Below, piece by piece: positions 8,000 through 17,400 of a DNA stretch of 48,200 nucleotides. Under the pieces are notes generated by a model. The model searched no databases. It was not told the DNA's origin and saw only the letters and a list, made by a program, of their open reading frames with translations. The position numbers and the translations under genes are program-made. Position 1 is the first letter of the stretch. The number at the start of each line of letters is the position of its first letter. The stretch comes from Streptomyces albipurpureus (lineage in GTDB: Bacteria; Actinomycetota; Actinomycetes; Streptomycetales; Streptomycetaceae): the NCBI RefSeq assembly GCF_023701525.1, contig NZ_JAMQAW010000009.1, positions 201,061 to 249,260 on the forward strand. The letters run 5' to 3'.

Positions 8000-10147
8000 T
8001 CAGGGGCTGTTGAGGATGACGAGTCGCTGGGTCGCCCGGGTCATCGCGACATAGCGGTCGACCGCACCCTCGATGCCCTTGCCGAACCCCTCCGGGTCGA
8101 CGAGGACGACCAGATCGAATTCGAGCCCCTTCGACAGCTCCGGGGTCAGCGACCGAACGCGAGAGGTCGTCCGGAAGGTGGGATCGCCGATGACACACGC
8201 GATCCCATCCGCGTGCGCGGCGAGCCAGGTGTCCAGGATCGAGCTCAGATCCGCGGTGGATCCATGGACGACGGGGATACCGCTGCTGCGGATCGAGGTC
8301 GGCACATTCGCGTTGGGGAGCGCGGCCCGGATGACCGGCTCGGCCTCCGCCATGATCTCCTCCGGCGTCCGGTAGTTGATGCTCAGGGACGCCAGACGGA
8401 TCCGGTCGAGCCCGATCCGCTCCAGCCGCTCCTGCCACGACTCCGTGAACCCGTGCCTGGCCTGGGCGCGATCCCCGACGATGGTGAAGCTCCGGGACGG
8501 GCAGCGCAGTAGCAGCATCTGCCACTGCGCGTCGGTCAGTTCCTGAGCCTCGTCCACCACGATATGGGCGAACGGGCCGGCGAGCAGGTCCGGTTCGACA
8601 CTGGACAGCGCGGTCTCATCGATCAGGGCGTTCTTGATGTCGTTGCCGTGCAGCATCGTCATCACACCCTCGCCGTCGTCGTCGGCTTCCAGCAGTCGGT
8701 CGACGACCTTGGACATGCGCTCGCGCTCGGCGGCGACAGCGGCGGCGTGCTGACGCCTGCGCCGCGATGCCCCCGGATCGCCCAGCCGCTGCCGGGCCGC
8801 GTCCAGAAGGGGCAGGTCGGACACCGTCCAGGCCTGGGCGTCCGCGCGCTGCAACCGCGCCACGTCATCGGGGCTGAGCCAGGGAGCGCACCTGCGCAGG
8901 TAGGCGGGTACCGTCCACAGGTCTCCCACCAGGTCTGCCGCTTCGATCAGCGGCCAGGCGCGGTGGAAGGCCGTGCGCAGCTCCCTGTTCTGCGGCAGCG
9001 ACTTGCGGAGCATGGCGGCCGAGGCGCCGTCGTTGTGCTTGTCCACCAGGATCGTGAGCAGCTCCTCCCAGACCTGGTCGCGCGCCTCATTGTGGGGAGT
9101 GCCGGGCTCCGCCGCGTCGAACGCCGCGGCCCAGTCGTCGGCGCTCAGCCAGATGTCGGACCAGTGGGTCGTGACCGTCATGCCCTGGGTGGGCGGCTCC
9201 TCGTAGAACCTCACGCCCGTCTCGATCGCCTTCACCAGCTTCGCGGACGACTTCAGCCGGGCCACCTGCGGGTCGGCCTCGACCGTCGCTGCGGCTCCCT
9301 CGGCGACGAGATCCCGCAGGGTGCAGGTCTGTACGCCCTCCTCACCGAGGCTGGGCAGCACATCGGCGACATAGCCCAGATAGGGCTGGTGCGGACCGAC
9401 GAACAGCACGCCGCCCCGGCGGTGGCCCAGGCGAGGGTCGGAGTAGAGGAGGTAGGCGGAGCGATGCAGCGCGACGACGGTCTTCCCCGTACCCGGGCCG
9501 CCGTCGACCACGAGCGCGCCACGGGAACCCGCGCGGATGATGGCGTCCTGATCCGCCTGGATGGTGCCGAGCACATCACGCATCCGTGCCGACCGGTTGC
9601 TGCCCAGGCTGGCGATGAAGGCGGACTGGTCGTCGAGCGCCGCGTGCCCGGCAAACCCGTCCGAGGCGAAGACCTCGTCCCAGTAGTCGCTGATCAGGCC
9701 GCGGGTCCAGCGGTATCTACGGCGGCTCGCCAGACCCATCGGGTTGGCGTGGGTGGCGCCGAAGAACGGCTCAGCCGCGGGGGAGCGCCAGTCGAGCAGC
9801 AGCCGGCGACCCGAGCTGTCCGCTAGGCCGAGCCGTCCGACGTACACGGGCTCGGAGCCCTCCGCGCTGACCATGTGCCCGAGACAGAGATCCAGACCGA
9901 AGCGCCCCAGGGTGCGCAGCCGAGCGGTCACCCGGTGAACCTCCAGATCCCGGTCCATCGCCTGCTGGCCGCCGCCGCCGGGCGCCTTGCGCACGGCGTC
10001 GAGATGGTCGGACAGCTCGGTGATCGACTGCTGAAGGCACTCCGCGATGGCCGCGAAATGCCGCTCGTCGTCGGCGATCAGCTGCGGGTCAGCCTTGGCG
10101 GCGAGCCGGTCGGGAAGGTCAAACGCGCTGGTGGTCAGGGGGGTCAT
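8000..10147 (-). CDS. helR: RNA polymerase-recycling motor ATPase, HelR/HelD type
   Basis: A 715-residue superfamily 1 helicase-like ATPase. Proteins of this family bind RNA polymerase and strip off nucleic acid or rifamycins; the Streptomyces HelR members give rifamycin tolerance. Seen here: an N-terminal helical arm (residues 20-60), the Q-motif-like TIQADQDAII (195-203), Walker A GGPGTGKT (216-223), Walker B VVDEAQELTDAQW, an NYRTPEEI motif and the C-terminal VAMTRATQRLVIL motif. The ATG at 10147 begins TPLTTSAFDL and fits the family length better than the in-frame upstream start at 10252. I see no clear rifamycin-associated element upstream. HelR rather than generic HelD is inferred from length and genus. 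Confidence 0.82.
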   Translation of the reverse strand: MTPLTTSAFDLPDRLAAKADPQLIADDERHFAAIAECLQQSITELSDHLDAVRKAPGGGGQQAMDRDLEVHRVTARLRTLGRFGLDLCLGHMVSAEGSEPVYVGRLGLADSSGRRLLLDWRSPAAEPFFGATHANPMGLASRRRYRWTRGLISDYWDEVFASDGFAGHAALDDQSAFIASLGSNRSARMRDVLGTIQADQDAIIRAGSRGALVVDGGPGTGKTVVALHRSAYLLYSDPRLGHRRGGVLFVGPHQPYLGYVADVLPSLGEEGVQTCTLRDLVAEGAAATVEADPQVARLKSSAKLVKAIETGVRFYEEPPTQGMTVTTHWSDIWLSADDWAAAFDAAEPGTPHNEARDQVWEELLTILVDKHNDGASAAMLRKSLPQNRELRTAFHRAWPLIEAADLVGDLWTVPAYLRRCAPWLSPDDVARLQRADAQAWTVSDLPLLDAARQRLGDPGASRRRRQHAAAVAAERERMSKVVDRLLEADDDGEGVMTMLHGNDIKNALIDETALSSVEPDLLAGPFAHIVVDEAQELTDAQWQMLLLRCPSRSFTIVGDRAQARHGFTESWQERLERIGLDRIRLASLSINYRTPEEIMAEAEPVIRAALPNANVPTSIRSSGIPVVHGSTADLSSILDTWLAAHADGIACVIGDPTFRTTSRVRSLTPELSKGLEFDLVVLVDPEGFGKGIEGAVDRYVAMTRATQRLVILNSP

Positions 10148-10328
10148 GCAGAGGCTCCGATCTGAGGCCGCTTGCAACCATTGCGCGCAGCGAGGCGTCT
10201 GGACCGGGCTGACGCACCTGGTGGCCGTGGCGGGCAGCGCTCCGCCTGACATGGACCCGGTGGCCGTCGTCGGTTCAGGTTGCCAGGGTTCGTGGGTTCT
10301 CGTGTCCTGGCTCGATGATCCCGTGTGT

Positions 10329-10621
10329 TCACGCGGGCACTGGCGGCCTCTCTCGGCTCATCGTCTTGAGTCGTCTTGAGTCGTGTCGAATCGTGTCGAG
10401 CAACAGCTCCTTGGCCACCGTGGTCCCATCGGTGCGGATCGTGCCGGCCACGGCGGTCGCTCGTACGTCGGTTCCGGAGGTCAGGGCGGTCCTGAGCGCG
10501 GCTGACAGGGACTCGGCGGTCGGGGTCGGACCGTCGGTCGGGTACCGCGCCCATGCCCAGGTCAGTCACCCGGCTCACCCAGTATGGCTGGTCCCCCAGC
10601 CGGGGGAAACCGGCCTCAGGA
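10329..10621 (-). pseudogene. C-terminal remnant of a glycosyltransferase, frameshifted
   Basis: On the minus strand one frame gives RLGDQPYWVSRVTDLGMGAV (around 10560-10600), matching the donor-binding region of MGT/CIII-type glycosyltransferases (F-x-GDQPxW). Reading then has to change frame by one to continue with DGPTPTAESLSAALRTAL, then VRATAVAGTIRTDG and TVAKELLLDTI, the usual last helices of that family. It ends at a stop at 10329-10331. The N-terminal domain and the HxGxGT motif are missing or scrambled upstream, so this is a decayed fragment. Confidence 0.6.
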
Positions 10622-10936
10622 CGCCGCCCTCGCGGCGCATGGCGCCGCCACCCGGCCCAACAGTGGCCCAGCGCCCGGACAGCCTCGACGGTGACCCGGG
10701 CGACATCCTTGCCGCGGCCCCCGGAGGTCTGTGCTGTCGGGTCCGCCTTCGGTCGTGTTGTGTTCAGGTGGACGGCCCTGCTCTGGCCGATGTGGCGGCT
10801 GAGGACGCCGAACGGCCGCCGGTCCGGACGGCTCCGGCGGTAGCTTGACAACAAGAGCCCAGGGGGTAGCTCGTTCGGGCGGTATGCCTCCCACTGGGCA
10901 GCCTCTCCCGTCGTTCGGCGCGTAGAACGTGGTGGC
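10622..10936. other. Non-coding patch of scrambled sequence
   Basis: No intact gene is seen. The only structure is one copy of a 46-bp segment (10734-10780) shared with 11726-11771, and a CGTTC/GAACG pair (10912-10929) before the small gene at 10937. Long open frames on both strands have no recognisable protein features and look like GC-driven chance frames. Confidence 0.5.
10734..10780. repeat. Second copy of a 46-bp segment from the HATPase 3' end
   Basis: Roughly 38 of 46 bases match 11726-11771, including TCGGGTCCGCCT and GTGTTGTGTTCA. At 11726 the segment is the junction between the HATPase stop and the overlapping small frame. Here it sits alone beside the glycosyltransferase remnant, with no HATPase body. 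This suggests a past duplication or recombination. Confidence 0.7.
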
Positions 10937-11161
10937 ATGGCACTCGGCGACCGGCATCAGAAGAAGGATGTTGAAGCGGCCCTGAAGAGGGCGGAGGCGG
11001 TAGGCCTCAAGGTGACCCGTACCGGGAGGGGTCATCGATGGGGGTATCTGATCTGCTGCCCGTGCAACGACAGGTACAAGGTGCCCTGCACCCCGCAGAA
11101 CCAGGAGGATGAGGCGCGTGACATCAATCGATTCACACGGAGGCATACGAACTGTGCGTAA
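10937..11161 (+). CDS. Small HicA-like basic protein
   Basis: A 74-residue basic protein. It begins with a charged helix (DVEAALKRAEAVGLKVTRTG), then a Gly-His-Arg-Trp segment (RGHRWGYLICCPCND) and an RFTRRHTNCA end. The order helix, Gly-His strand, then a C-terminal helix with His recalls the double-stranded-RNA-binding fold of HicA toxins, with extra Cys residues. The stop overlaps the GTG start of the next gene by eight bases, so the two are translationally coupled. A toxin role is a hypothesis only. Confidence 0.62.
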   Translation: MALGDRHQKKDVEAALKRAEAVGLKVTRTGRGHRWGYLICCPCNDRYKVPCTPQNQEDEARDINRFTRRHTNCA

Positions 11162-11474
11162 CTGGTACTTCAACCTGGTCCTTCAGGACGCTCTCACCGA
11201 AGAGCAGGATGACGCTCTGACGGAGCTGGCCAGCTTCCATGACGGTCGCATCAGCCTGGTGGAGGGGCCGGGCTACTCCCGGTTCATGTGCTCCTTCGAT
11301 GCCGAGACCCTGACGGAAGCCATCGCGGACGCACTGAGTCGATTCGTGGACCTGCCGGGTGTTCTGGTCCGCAGTGTCGAACTGGACGAGTTCGCGCTGG
11401 AGGACAATGGCATGGCGACCCCCGCTGTGGTTCCCGCGCCGCCCCCGCTGGAGGCGTCCCCGTCGACACCGTGA
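11154..11474 (+). CDS. Partner of the small HicA-like protein
   Basis: A 106-residue acidic protein starting from GTG at 11154, which follows CGGAGG. It opens RNWYFNLVLQDALTEEQDDAL, continues with GRISLVEGPGYSRFMCSFDAETL and EAIADALSRFVDLPGVLVRS, and ends in a Pro/Ala tail. The alternating acidic strands and helices look like a ferredoxin-like small domain. It overlaps the upstream basic gene, the usual arrangement for antitoxin or partner pairs. No DNA-binding motif is visible. Function unknown. Confidence 0.65.
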   Translation: MRNWYFNLVLQDALTEEQDDALTELASFHDGRISLVEGPGYSRFMCSFDAETLTEAIADALSRFVDLPGVLVRSVELDEFALEDNGMATPAVVPAPPPLEASPSTP

Positions 11475-11611
11475 CACCGGGAAAGGGGTCCTGCCCCTTC
11501 ACATTCATGAGCGATGTGGCCCCCCACGGGGCGGGCAGTCCGGATGCTGCTTCACGGCCCAACTCTCGATCAACAGGGCTGCACTCTCCTTCTGCCCCGA
11601 GCGCTAAGCCC

Positions 11612-11758
11612 TCAGGGTCCGCAGAAGCGCACACACGAGAGCGATGACCAGGGCGAGGAAGCGAGGGCGAAACCCCTACGGTGGGTTCGGGAGATGTCCG
11701 GTGCGTCCTCCCCCGGGGTGGGTTCCGTCGGGTCCGCCTCCGGGGGTGTTGTGTTCAT
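11612..11758 (-). CDS. Short frame overlapping the HATPase stop; possible broken membrane peptide
   Basis: The ATG (11756-11758) overlaps the HATPase stop as ATGA. In frame it gives 48 residues (NTTPPEADPTEPTPGEDAPD at the start). In another frame the same 3' region encodes a membrane-helix-like RFLALVIALVCALLRTLRA ending at a TAG near 11605. A small membrane protein disrupted by a one-base shift is one reading; a chance frame is another. The related locus at 31105 encodes a small membrane protein in the same place after an HATPase gene, which favours the first. Confidence 0.35.
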   Translation of the reverse strand: MNTTPPEADPTEPTPGEDAPDISRTHRRGFALASSPWSSLSCVRFCGP

Positions 11759-12141
11759 CTGGGCAGCCCTGCCTGGGTTGGCTCGGTCGAGGCACGGAAG
11801 GTGCAGGTCACCACCTTGCCGGTCGATGTGACGCCGGACTCCCAGCGTTCGGTCAGCGCCTCCACCAGGAGCAGCCCCCGCCCGGTCTCCGCTGAACTGG
11901 AATGCCGGCGCGTGGTGGGTGGGGCGTGGACGGTGTCGCTGAGACGCAGGACCAACCGCTCGCCCTGGGGCTCGATCTCCAGATGGCAGACGCCTTCGGC
12001 GTGCTTGTGGACGTTGGCGAGCGGTTCGGTCACCACCAGCCCCACATCGGGGGCAGCCGATCCATGCCCGAGATCGTGGAGTCGGTCTATGACAACGCGG
12101 CGAATCACACCGATCTTCGACGGTTCCACGGTCAGACTCAT
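11755..12141 (-). CDS. HATPase-domain regulator (anti-sigma-like)
   Basis: A 128-residue protein of the GHKL/HATPase_c_2 family, related to serine kinase anti-sigma factors such as RsbW/SpoIIAB. It has the N-terminal helix pair KIGVIRRVVIDRLHDLG and an N-box variant (GLVVTEPLANVHKHAEG, where Glu-Pro-Leu-Ala-Asn replaces the usual Glu-Leu-Val-Thr-Asn). It also has a G1 region (LRLSDTVHAPP) and G2 (ETGRGLLLVEALTERWE). The start at 12141 overlaps the upstream regulator's stop (TCATG on the plus strand), so the two form an operon. Streptomyces carries dozens of these, often beside XRE regulators; targets are rarely known. Confidence 0.85.
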   Translation of the reverse strand: MSLTVEPSKIGVIRRVVIDRLHDLGHGSAAPDVGLVVTEPLANVHKHAEGVCHLEIEPQGERLVLRLSDTVHAPPTTRRHSSSAETGRGLLLVEALTERWESGVTSTGKVVTCTFRASTEPTQAGLPR

Positions 12142-12607
12142 GCACGGGCCGCGTGCTGAAGGTCGAGGAGGAGCGTGGGAAGGACGTCGGCAGTGTGCGT
12201 GCGATGGTCTCCGATGCCGTGCCACAGCAGCCACGCTTGTCGTACTCGTGCCAGCAACGCCTCCTCACCGTGAGGTTCAGCGCCTGAGGAACGGAAGGAG
12301 TATGTGGTGAGCGAGTCCTTCACCCTGCTCAGCGAAGGGTGAGACGCGTTGCTGTAGGCGGACGCGGTGACACGGTCGTCGCCGGTGAGATCGGCGAGGG
12401 AATCAACGCCCAGCACGTCGGCCATCCGCATCAGCATCGGCAGCCGTGGCATGAGCAGCCGACCCGACTCGATGCTCTTCCACCACTCGTACGAGTGGCC
12501 AACTCGTTCAGCCGCTGCGGCTCGGGTCATCCCCGCCGCTCTCTGGCTCGTCGGACCCGCTGAGCAAAGGTGTCCGGGGAAGTGTGTCCGTCATCTGAAT
12601 CCGGCAC
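12138..12607 (-). pseudogene. XRE-family regulator split by a 1-nt frameshift
   Basis: The frame from GTG 12607 (SD GGAG) reads PDSDDGHTSPDTFAQRVRRA then RERRG and hits a stop. One frame over, the protein continues TRAAAAERVGHSYEWWKSIE and on through GRLLMPRLPMLMRMADVLGV to the stop at 12138. Joined, these make a normal XRE helix-turn-helix (LAQRVRRxRERRG-xTxxxxAERVG) with a C-terminal partner domain of about 155 residues. The break falls at a run of four Gs at about 12528-12533; one more G would restore the frame. It could be a real mutation, a sequencing slip, or a variable homopolymer. The part from the ATG at 12530 can still be translated but lacks helix 1. Confidence 0.75.
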
Positions 12608-12617
12608 GTCAGCACTC

Positions 12618-12642
12618 CGTTCTGACGTAGACACTCAGAACG
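12618..12642. promoter_or_regulatory. Inverted repeat CGTTCTGA-9-TCAGAACG, candidate operator
   Basis: Perfect 8-bp arms (12618-12625 and 12635-12642) lie 11 bases upstream of the GTG start of the XRE gene and next to its ribosome site. They are within the 184-bp gap shared with the divergent hydrolase gene at 12792. The position suggests autoregulation by the XRE protein; this is inferred. Confidence 0.6.
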
Positions 12643-12791
12643 CTACTCCTCGCAGCGACACGGGAGATGGACGTGGCGCTCTTGGATGAGCCACGGAGAT
12701 GGCTTGGCGCCCCCGCCCCGGGGGTTACCCCCACCCCCGTCCACCGGCCATCCGGATGGGCCTCTGCCGCCGGATCAACAACCCTCTAGCC

Positions 12792-14300
12792 ATGACGACT
12801 TACTCCTCCACTCCCGCGCTTCTCCTCGCCCTCTCCGCCACCCTCACCGGTGTCGTCGCCCCCGCTGCCCAGGCGGCGCCGGGCACCTCGGTCCCAGGGC
12901 AGCTCTTCTGGAAGTCCTGTGCTCAGCCGGGGGGTCCCCAGGTGCAGGAGTGTGCCGAGCTGTCGGTGCCGATCGACTATCGCGATCCCGGGGGAGAGCA
13001 CATCAAACTCGCGGTCTCCCGTGTCCCCAGTGACCGGCCCGAGGCGCGGCGGGGGACGTTGATCGTGATTCCCGGGGGGCCGGGGTCATCCGGGGTGCAG
13101 CGGTTGACGCAGAAAGGGGCTGCCCTCCAGCGGGAGCTGAAGGGGGCCTATGACGTCGTCAGTTTTGATCCCCGGGGGGTCGGCGGCAGCACCACCGCCA
13201 GTTGCGGGCTTGCGGCGGAGGATCGGCGGTTGCCGAATCTGCGGTCCTGGCCCGCGGCCGACGGCCGGATCGATGAGAACGTCGCACGCTCCCGAAGGAT
13301 CGCCGAGGCCTGCCACCGCGCGGGCGGCCCGGTACTCCGCAGCCTCAGCACCGCCAATGAAGTACGGGACATCGAGAGCTTCCGCAAGGCGCTCGGGGTC
13401 GCGAAGTTGTCCGCCGTGGGGAACTCCTATGGGACCTATGTGGGCGCGGTCTACGCCCAGAAGTACCCGCGGCGGACCGATCGTTGGGTGCTGGACAGCA
13501 GTGGCGACCCCAATCCGCGGCGGGTGGCCCGGGGCTGGCTGGCCAATACGGGGCAGGCCGTCGAGGATCGCTTCCCCGACTTCGCGGCCTGGGCCGTGCA
13601 CCCGGACCGGGACGCCGATGGGCTGGGGCTGGGGGAGCGGGCGAAGGACATCCGGCCCGGGTTTCTGAAGCTGGCGCGGTCTCTGGACCGGGAGCCGAAG
13701 CAGACCACGACACCGGGTGTCCCCCTCACCGGAAACCTGCTGCGGCAGGCCCTCCATGTCTCCCTCTACAGCGATGCGGTGTTCCCCCAACTGGCCCGGC
13801 TGATCAGGGCCGCACAGGACCCGACGGTACGGCCGGTGTTGTCGGACGACCTGGTGAAGCCGATGAGCGATGAGGCCGCGGCGGTCACCATGGCGGTCAT
13901 CTGCAATGACGCCCGGTGGCCCGGCCGAGTCTCCTCCTACCGGCGCGCGGTGGCCGCCGATCGTGCCGCGTATCCGCTGACCGCGGGGTTCCCGCGGAAC
14001 ATCACACCCTGTGCGTTCTGGAAGGACGCACCGGCCGATGAGCCGACGCGCATCACCGACGAGGGGCCCTCCAACATCCTGATGATCCAGAGCCTTCGTG
14101 ATCCGTCCACACCGCACTTCGGCGGGCTGAGGATGCGGACGGCGCTCGGTGACCGGGCCCGGCTCGTCAGCGTGGACCAGGGGGGCCACTCGGTCTATCT
14201 CGGCATCGGCAACGTCTGCGGGGACCGCGCGGTGACCGCCTTTCTGACCACTGGTGAGCGTCCGGAGCGCGACACCCGCTGCCCGGCGAAGGGGAAGTAG
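12792..14300 (+). CDS. Secreted alpha/beta hydrolase, tripeptidyl aminopeptidase type
   Basis: A 502-residue exported hydrolase of the Streptomyces SlpD/SlpE and tripeptidyl aminopeptidase group (peptidase family S33-like). It has a signal peptide (LLLALSATLTGVVAPAAQA, cleavage near AQA-AP) and an oxyanion-hole motif IPGGPGSSG at about residues 94-102. The nucleophile elbow is VGNSYGTYVGAVYAQ (Ser in GNSYG), with a C-terminal Asp in LRDPSTPHF and His in QGGHSVYL. A cysteine pattern and the ending CGDRAVTAFLTTGERPERDTRC match the family. It would remove short N-terminal peptides outside the cell. ATG 12792 is chosen because it begins the signal peptide; an upstream in-frame ATG at 12756 adds an unnatural Arg-rich stretch. 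Confidence 0.88.
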   Translation: MTTYSSTPALLLALSATLTGVVAPAAQAAPGTSVPGQLFWKSCAQPGGPQVQECAELSVPIDYRDPGGEHIKLAVSRVPSDRPEARRGTLIVIPGGPGSSGVQRLTQKGAALQRELKGAYDVVSFDPRGVGGSTTASCGLAAEDRRLPNLRSWPAADGRIDENVARSRRIAEACHRAGGPVLRSLSTANEVRDIESFRKALGVAKLSAVGNSYGTYVGAVYAQKYPRRTDRWVLDSSGDPNPRRVARGWLANTGQAVEDRFPDFAAWAVHPDRDADGLGLGERAKDIRPGFLKLARSLDREPKQTTTPGVPLTGNLLRQALHVSLYSDAVFPQLARLIRAAQDPTVRPVLSDDLVKPMSDEAAAVTMAVICNDARWPGRVSSYRRAVAADRAAYPLTAGFPRNITPCAFWKDAPADEPTRITDEGPSNILMIQSLRDPSTPHFGGLRMRTALGDRARLVSVDQGGHSVYLGIGNVCGDRAVTAFLTTGERPERDTRCPAKGK

Positions 14301-14340
14301 GCCCCCGAGCAGGAACCACGGCCGGAGTCAGAGCAGGACC

Positions 14341-14388
14341 CGGCACCGAGACCGGCACCGAGACCGGCACCGAGACCGGCACCGAGAC
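14341..14388. repeat. 12-bp tandem repeat, four copies
   Basis: CGGCACCGAGAC repeats four times exactly, in the short gap between the convergent hydrolase and ATPase genes. The period is a multiple of three, but no gene reads through it. It could be relict coding sequence or a slippage product. Confidence 0.85.
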
Positions 14389-14407
14389 CGGTCGAGCCGG
14401 GCCGGGG

Positions 14408-17400
14408 CTAGCGCAGCCCCGGCCCCGGCCCCCGCTCAGCCGCGCCCGGTCCGGCCCCCCGCCCCGCGATGGCCGACTCCACCCCCGCCAGCCTCTCCGC
14501 CAGCACCCCCAGGGCCGCCACCGCCTTCCCCAGCGCGTCCCCCTCCGTCCCCCGCACATAGGCGGCCTTGATCTCATCCCAGCGGGCCGCGCCCCGCGCC
14601 CCCAGCCGTCCCCGAAGCTCCGCCAGCTTCAGCAGATTCGCCTCCGCGTCAGCGGTCAGGGTGCGGGCCTCGCCCGCGTAGTGGTCATCGATCACCGCGG
14701 ACACCTCGGCGGCGTTCATCACGGGATTGATCCGCTGGGCGATCCGGTTGAGGTTGCGGTACGAGCCCTGGAGGCGGAACGGCGGTTCGGTGCGGGTGGC
14801 ATCGGTCTGGCCGGCCGACGCGATGTAGGCGCTGTTCACCGCGAGTACCGTCGTACGGGCGGTCAGCAGATGCCCCAACACCGCCAGCACCCGGTCCAGC
14901 TCCTGCGGTGTGTAGGGATGCCTCAACCGATCGCGGTGTGCCGTGGGGTCCCCGGAGGCCAGTCGTACCAGCAGTTCCAGATCCGACCGTTCCCGTCCCG
15001 CCACGGGAGCGAGGACCGGATGCGAGGTCAGGGCGTTCTCGACGAAGCTCAGGGCGAAGGCGTCCTCCTTGCCGGTGAGCACATCGCCGAGATCCCACAC
15101 ATCGGCCCGGTTGGCGAGCATGTCGGGGATGCGGAAGCGCTGCCCGGACTCCGTATAGGGGTTTCCGGCCATGCACACGGCGAAGCGCTTACCGCGCAGA
15201 TCGCGTCCGTTGAGGGTGCGGGTGGCGTCACAGAGCGGGATGAACTTCTGTAGCAACTCGGGGGACGTGTGCTGGATGTCGTCGAGATAGAGCAGCACAT
15301 TGCTCCCCGCCTCCAGCGCGAACGCGATCTTCTCGACCTCCTGGCGGGCCGCTGCGTCCGGGGCCTGGGCCGGGTCCAGGGAGACGGTGCCCCGGCCCAG
15401 CGCCGGACCGTCCACCTTGACCAGTAGCAGTCCCAGCCGCTCGGCCACGTACTCGACCAGCGTGGTCTTTCCGTACCCGGGCGGGGACAGCAGCAGGAGC
15501 AGTCCGCCGCTGTCCGTGCGGCGGGCGTCCCCGGCCGCCCCCAACTGCTTGGCGAGGCTGTCCCCGATCAGGGGGAGATACACCTCGTCCACCAGGCGGT
15601 TGCGGACAAAGGCCGACATCCCCTTCGGCTGGTAGTCGGCCAGTCGCAGCCGGGTGCGCTCCTCGGTCGCCAGCCGTCCCCGCAGCTGCTGATAGGTCCG
15701 GAACCCCGGCGCTTCGACGGCCGCGAAACCCTCCGTTCGGAGGAGGAACTCATCCAGTCGCAGGGTGAGCGAGCCGCGCACGATCCGGGGGTGCTCGCCG
15801 AGCAGCCCGGTCACCGTCCCCGTCACCGGCGCGTCCGCCTGATGGCGCCCCAGCTCGGGGCAGAGCTCGATGGCCACGGCCTCCGCGAGATCCCCGGGGT
15901 CGGCCTGCTCACCCGAGGAATCCGCCCAGGCCGTGAGCCAGCCCTCGACCAGCCGGTGTGCCGCCGCGATCTCCCCGGCCGCCAACTGCTCCCGTACGTC
16001 GTCGCTGTAGGGACTGGAACCCACCGCCCGCGCGAACTTGTCGAGCAGGGTCCGGGCGGTGCCACCGGTGGTGAAGGACTCCCCGGACGCCAGCTCCGCC
16101 ACCAGATAGCGGGCCGCTCCCGGATGGCTCACGGGCAGCTCGGAGCGGGCGAGGGCGGCCGTGACCTCGGTCCGCAGACCATCCAGCGCGTGCACCGCGC
16201 CGAAGACCTCCTGGGCGCGTGCCAGCGAAACGGCCTGCCGCACCCACCCCGCTCGCTGGGGCGCGGTCGTCCCATGCGCCCAGAACAGCTGTGCCGCGGC
16301 CCGTGCCGTGGCCGGGTGGGCCAGCAGTCCCGCTCCTTCCCGCAGCCGTACCACCAGCCGCAGGATCTTCTCCGTGTCATGGTCGTGGACCCCGCGCTCA
16401 TAGCCCTCGTCATACGAGGTTTCCGCGGCCTTTCGCACCAGTGTCGGCAGATCGGCGCCCGCCACCGCCTCGGGCAGCAGCCGGGCTGCCAGATACTCCG
16501 CCCGATAGACGGCCGTCGACTCGGACGGCAGGGTGCGCGTCCAGTAGGGGCGGGTGGCGGCGAAGGCGGGATCGGTGACCGGGGCCCGGTAGTCGGTGCC
16601 GGTGAGGGCGAAGGCGAGTCCGCCATCGCCGTCCGGTACGAGGGTGAGCTCGGGCGCCCGGGTGGTGACCGCGAACCGATGGCTGCCGAGGCGGATGGTG
16701 CCCCCACCGTCCGTGAAGAGTTCGGTACGGTCCCGCAGCGCCCGCGCGGCCTCCTGACGGGCCGCCTTCAGCCGCCCGACCAGCTCGTCCGCCCTTACCT
16801 GATCCCCGAGTTCCCGCAGCTCATCGGCGGTACGACGGACCTTGACCGGCATCGGGTCGGAGGCGAAGTAGGCATGGACCGCGTCCGCGCTCTCCAACGC
16901 GGCGGCCCGCCGGGTGATCGACTCCAGTACTCGACCCGCCGATTCGGCGAGCCGCTGGGCCCGTCGGGCACGGGCGTCCTGAAGGGTGCTCCGGCGTGCC
17001 GAGAACGCCTCGTACACCTCCGTCCGCTTCTCGGTGATCCGGTCCAGGAAGTCGTCCTGGGTGGCGAACCTGGACTCCAGGCCCTCCAGTTGCGGCAGCA
17101 GTCTGGCCAGTTGGTGGTCACAGCCGTCGGGGGTGTCGGCGGCGGCCAGCGCCCCGGTGACCGTCTGGGCGAACAGGGCGAACTCGGCGGTGAACTCGGC
17201 CCGGCCCTCCTGGTCGAGCAGTTCCCGGCGGCGGGCCCGCAGGGTGGCTCGGGCCCGGTTCACCGCGCCCATGGCGTCGGCGATCCGCTCCAGAATCCCG
17301 GTGCGTACGGTCGTCTCGCCGCTCTCCAGGCCGGTGACGGACTCGGTCAGCGCACGCAGCCCCTCGGCCCGCTGGGCCAGCTCTCCATCGGCGCTGTCCG

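Noticed and set aside
10148..10260. A rifamycin-associated element upstream of the HelR-type gene
   Set aside because: Only a partial GCTTGCAA core is seen at about 10170-10177; the full inverted repeat expected for that element is not recognisable to me.
10144..10938. A 264-residue open frame on the minus strand spanning the decayed patch
   Set aside because: Its protein is Arg/Pro-rich with no motif. The only recognisable piece is the RLGDQPYW segment from the glycosyltransferase tail, which continues in another frame.
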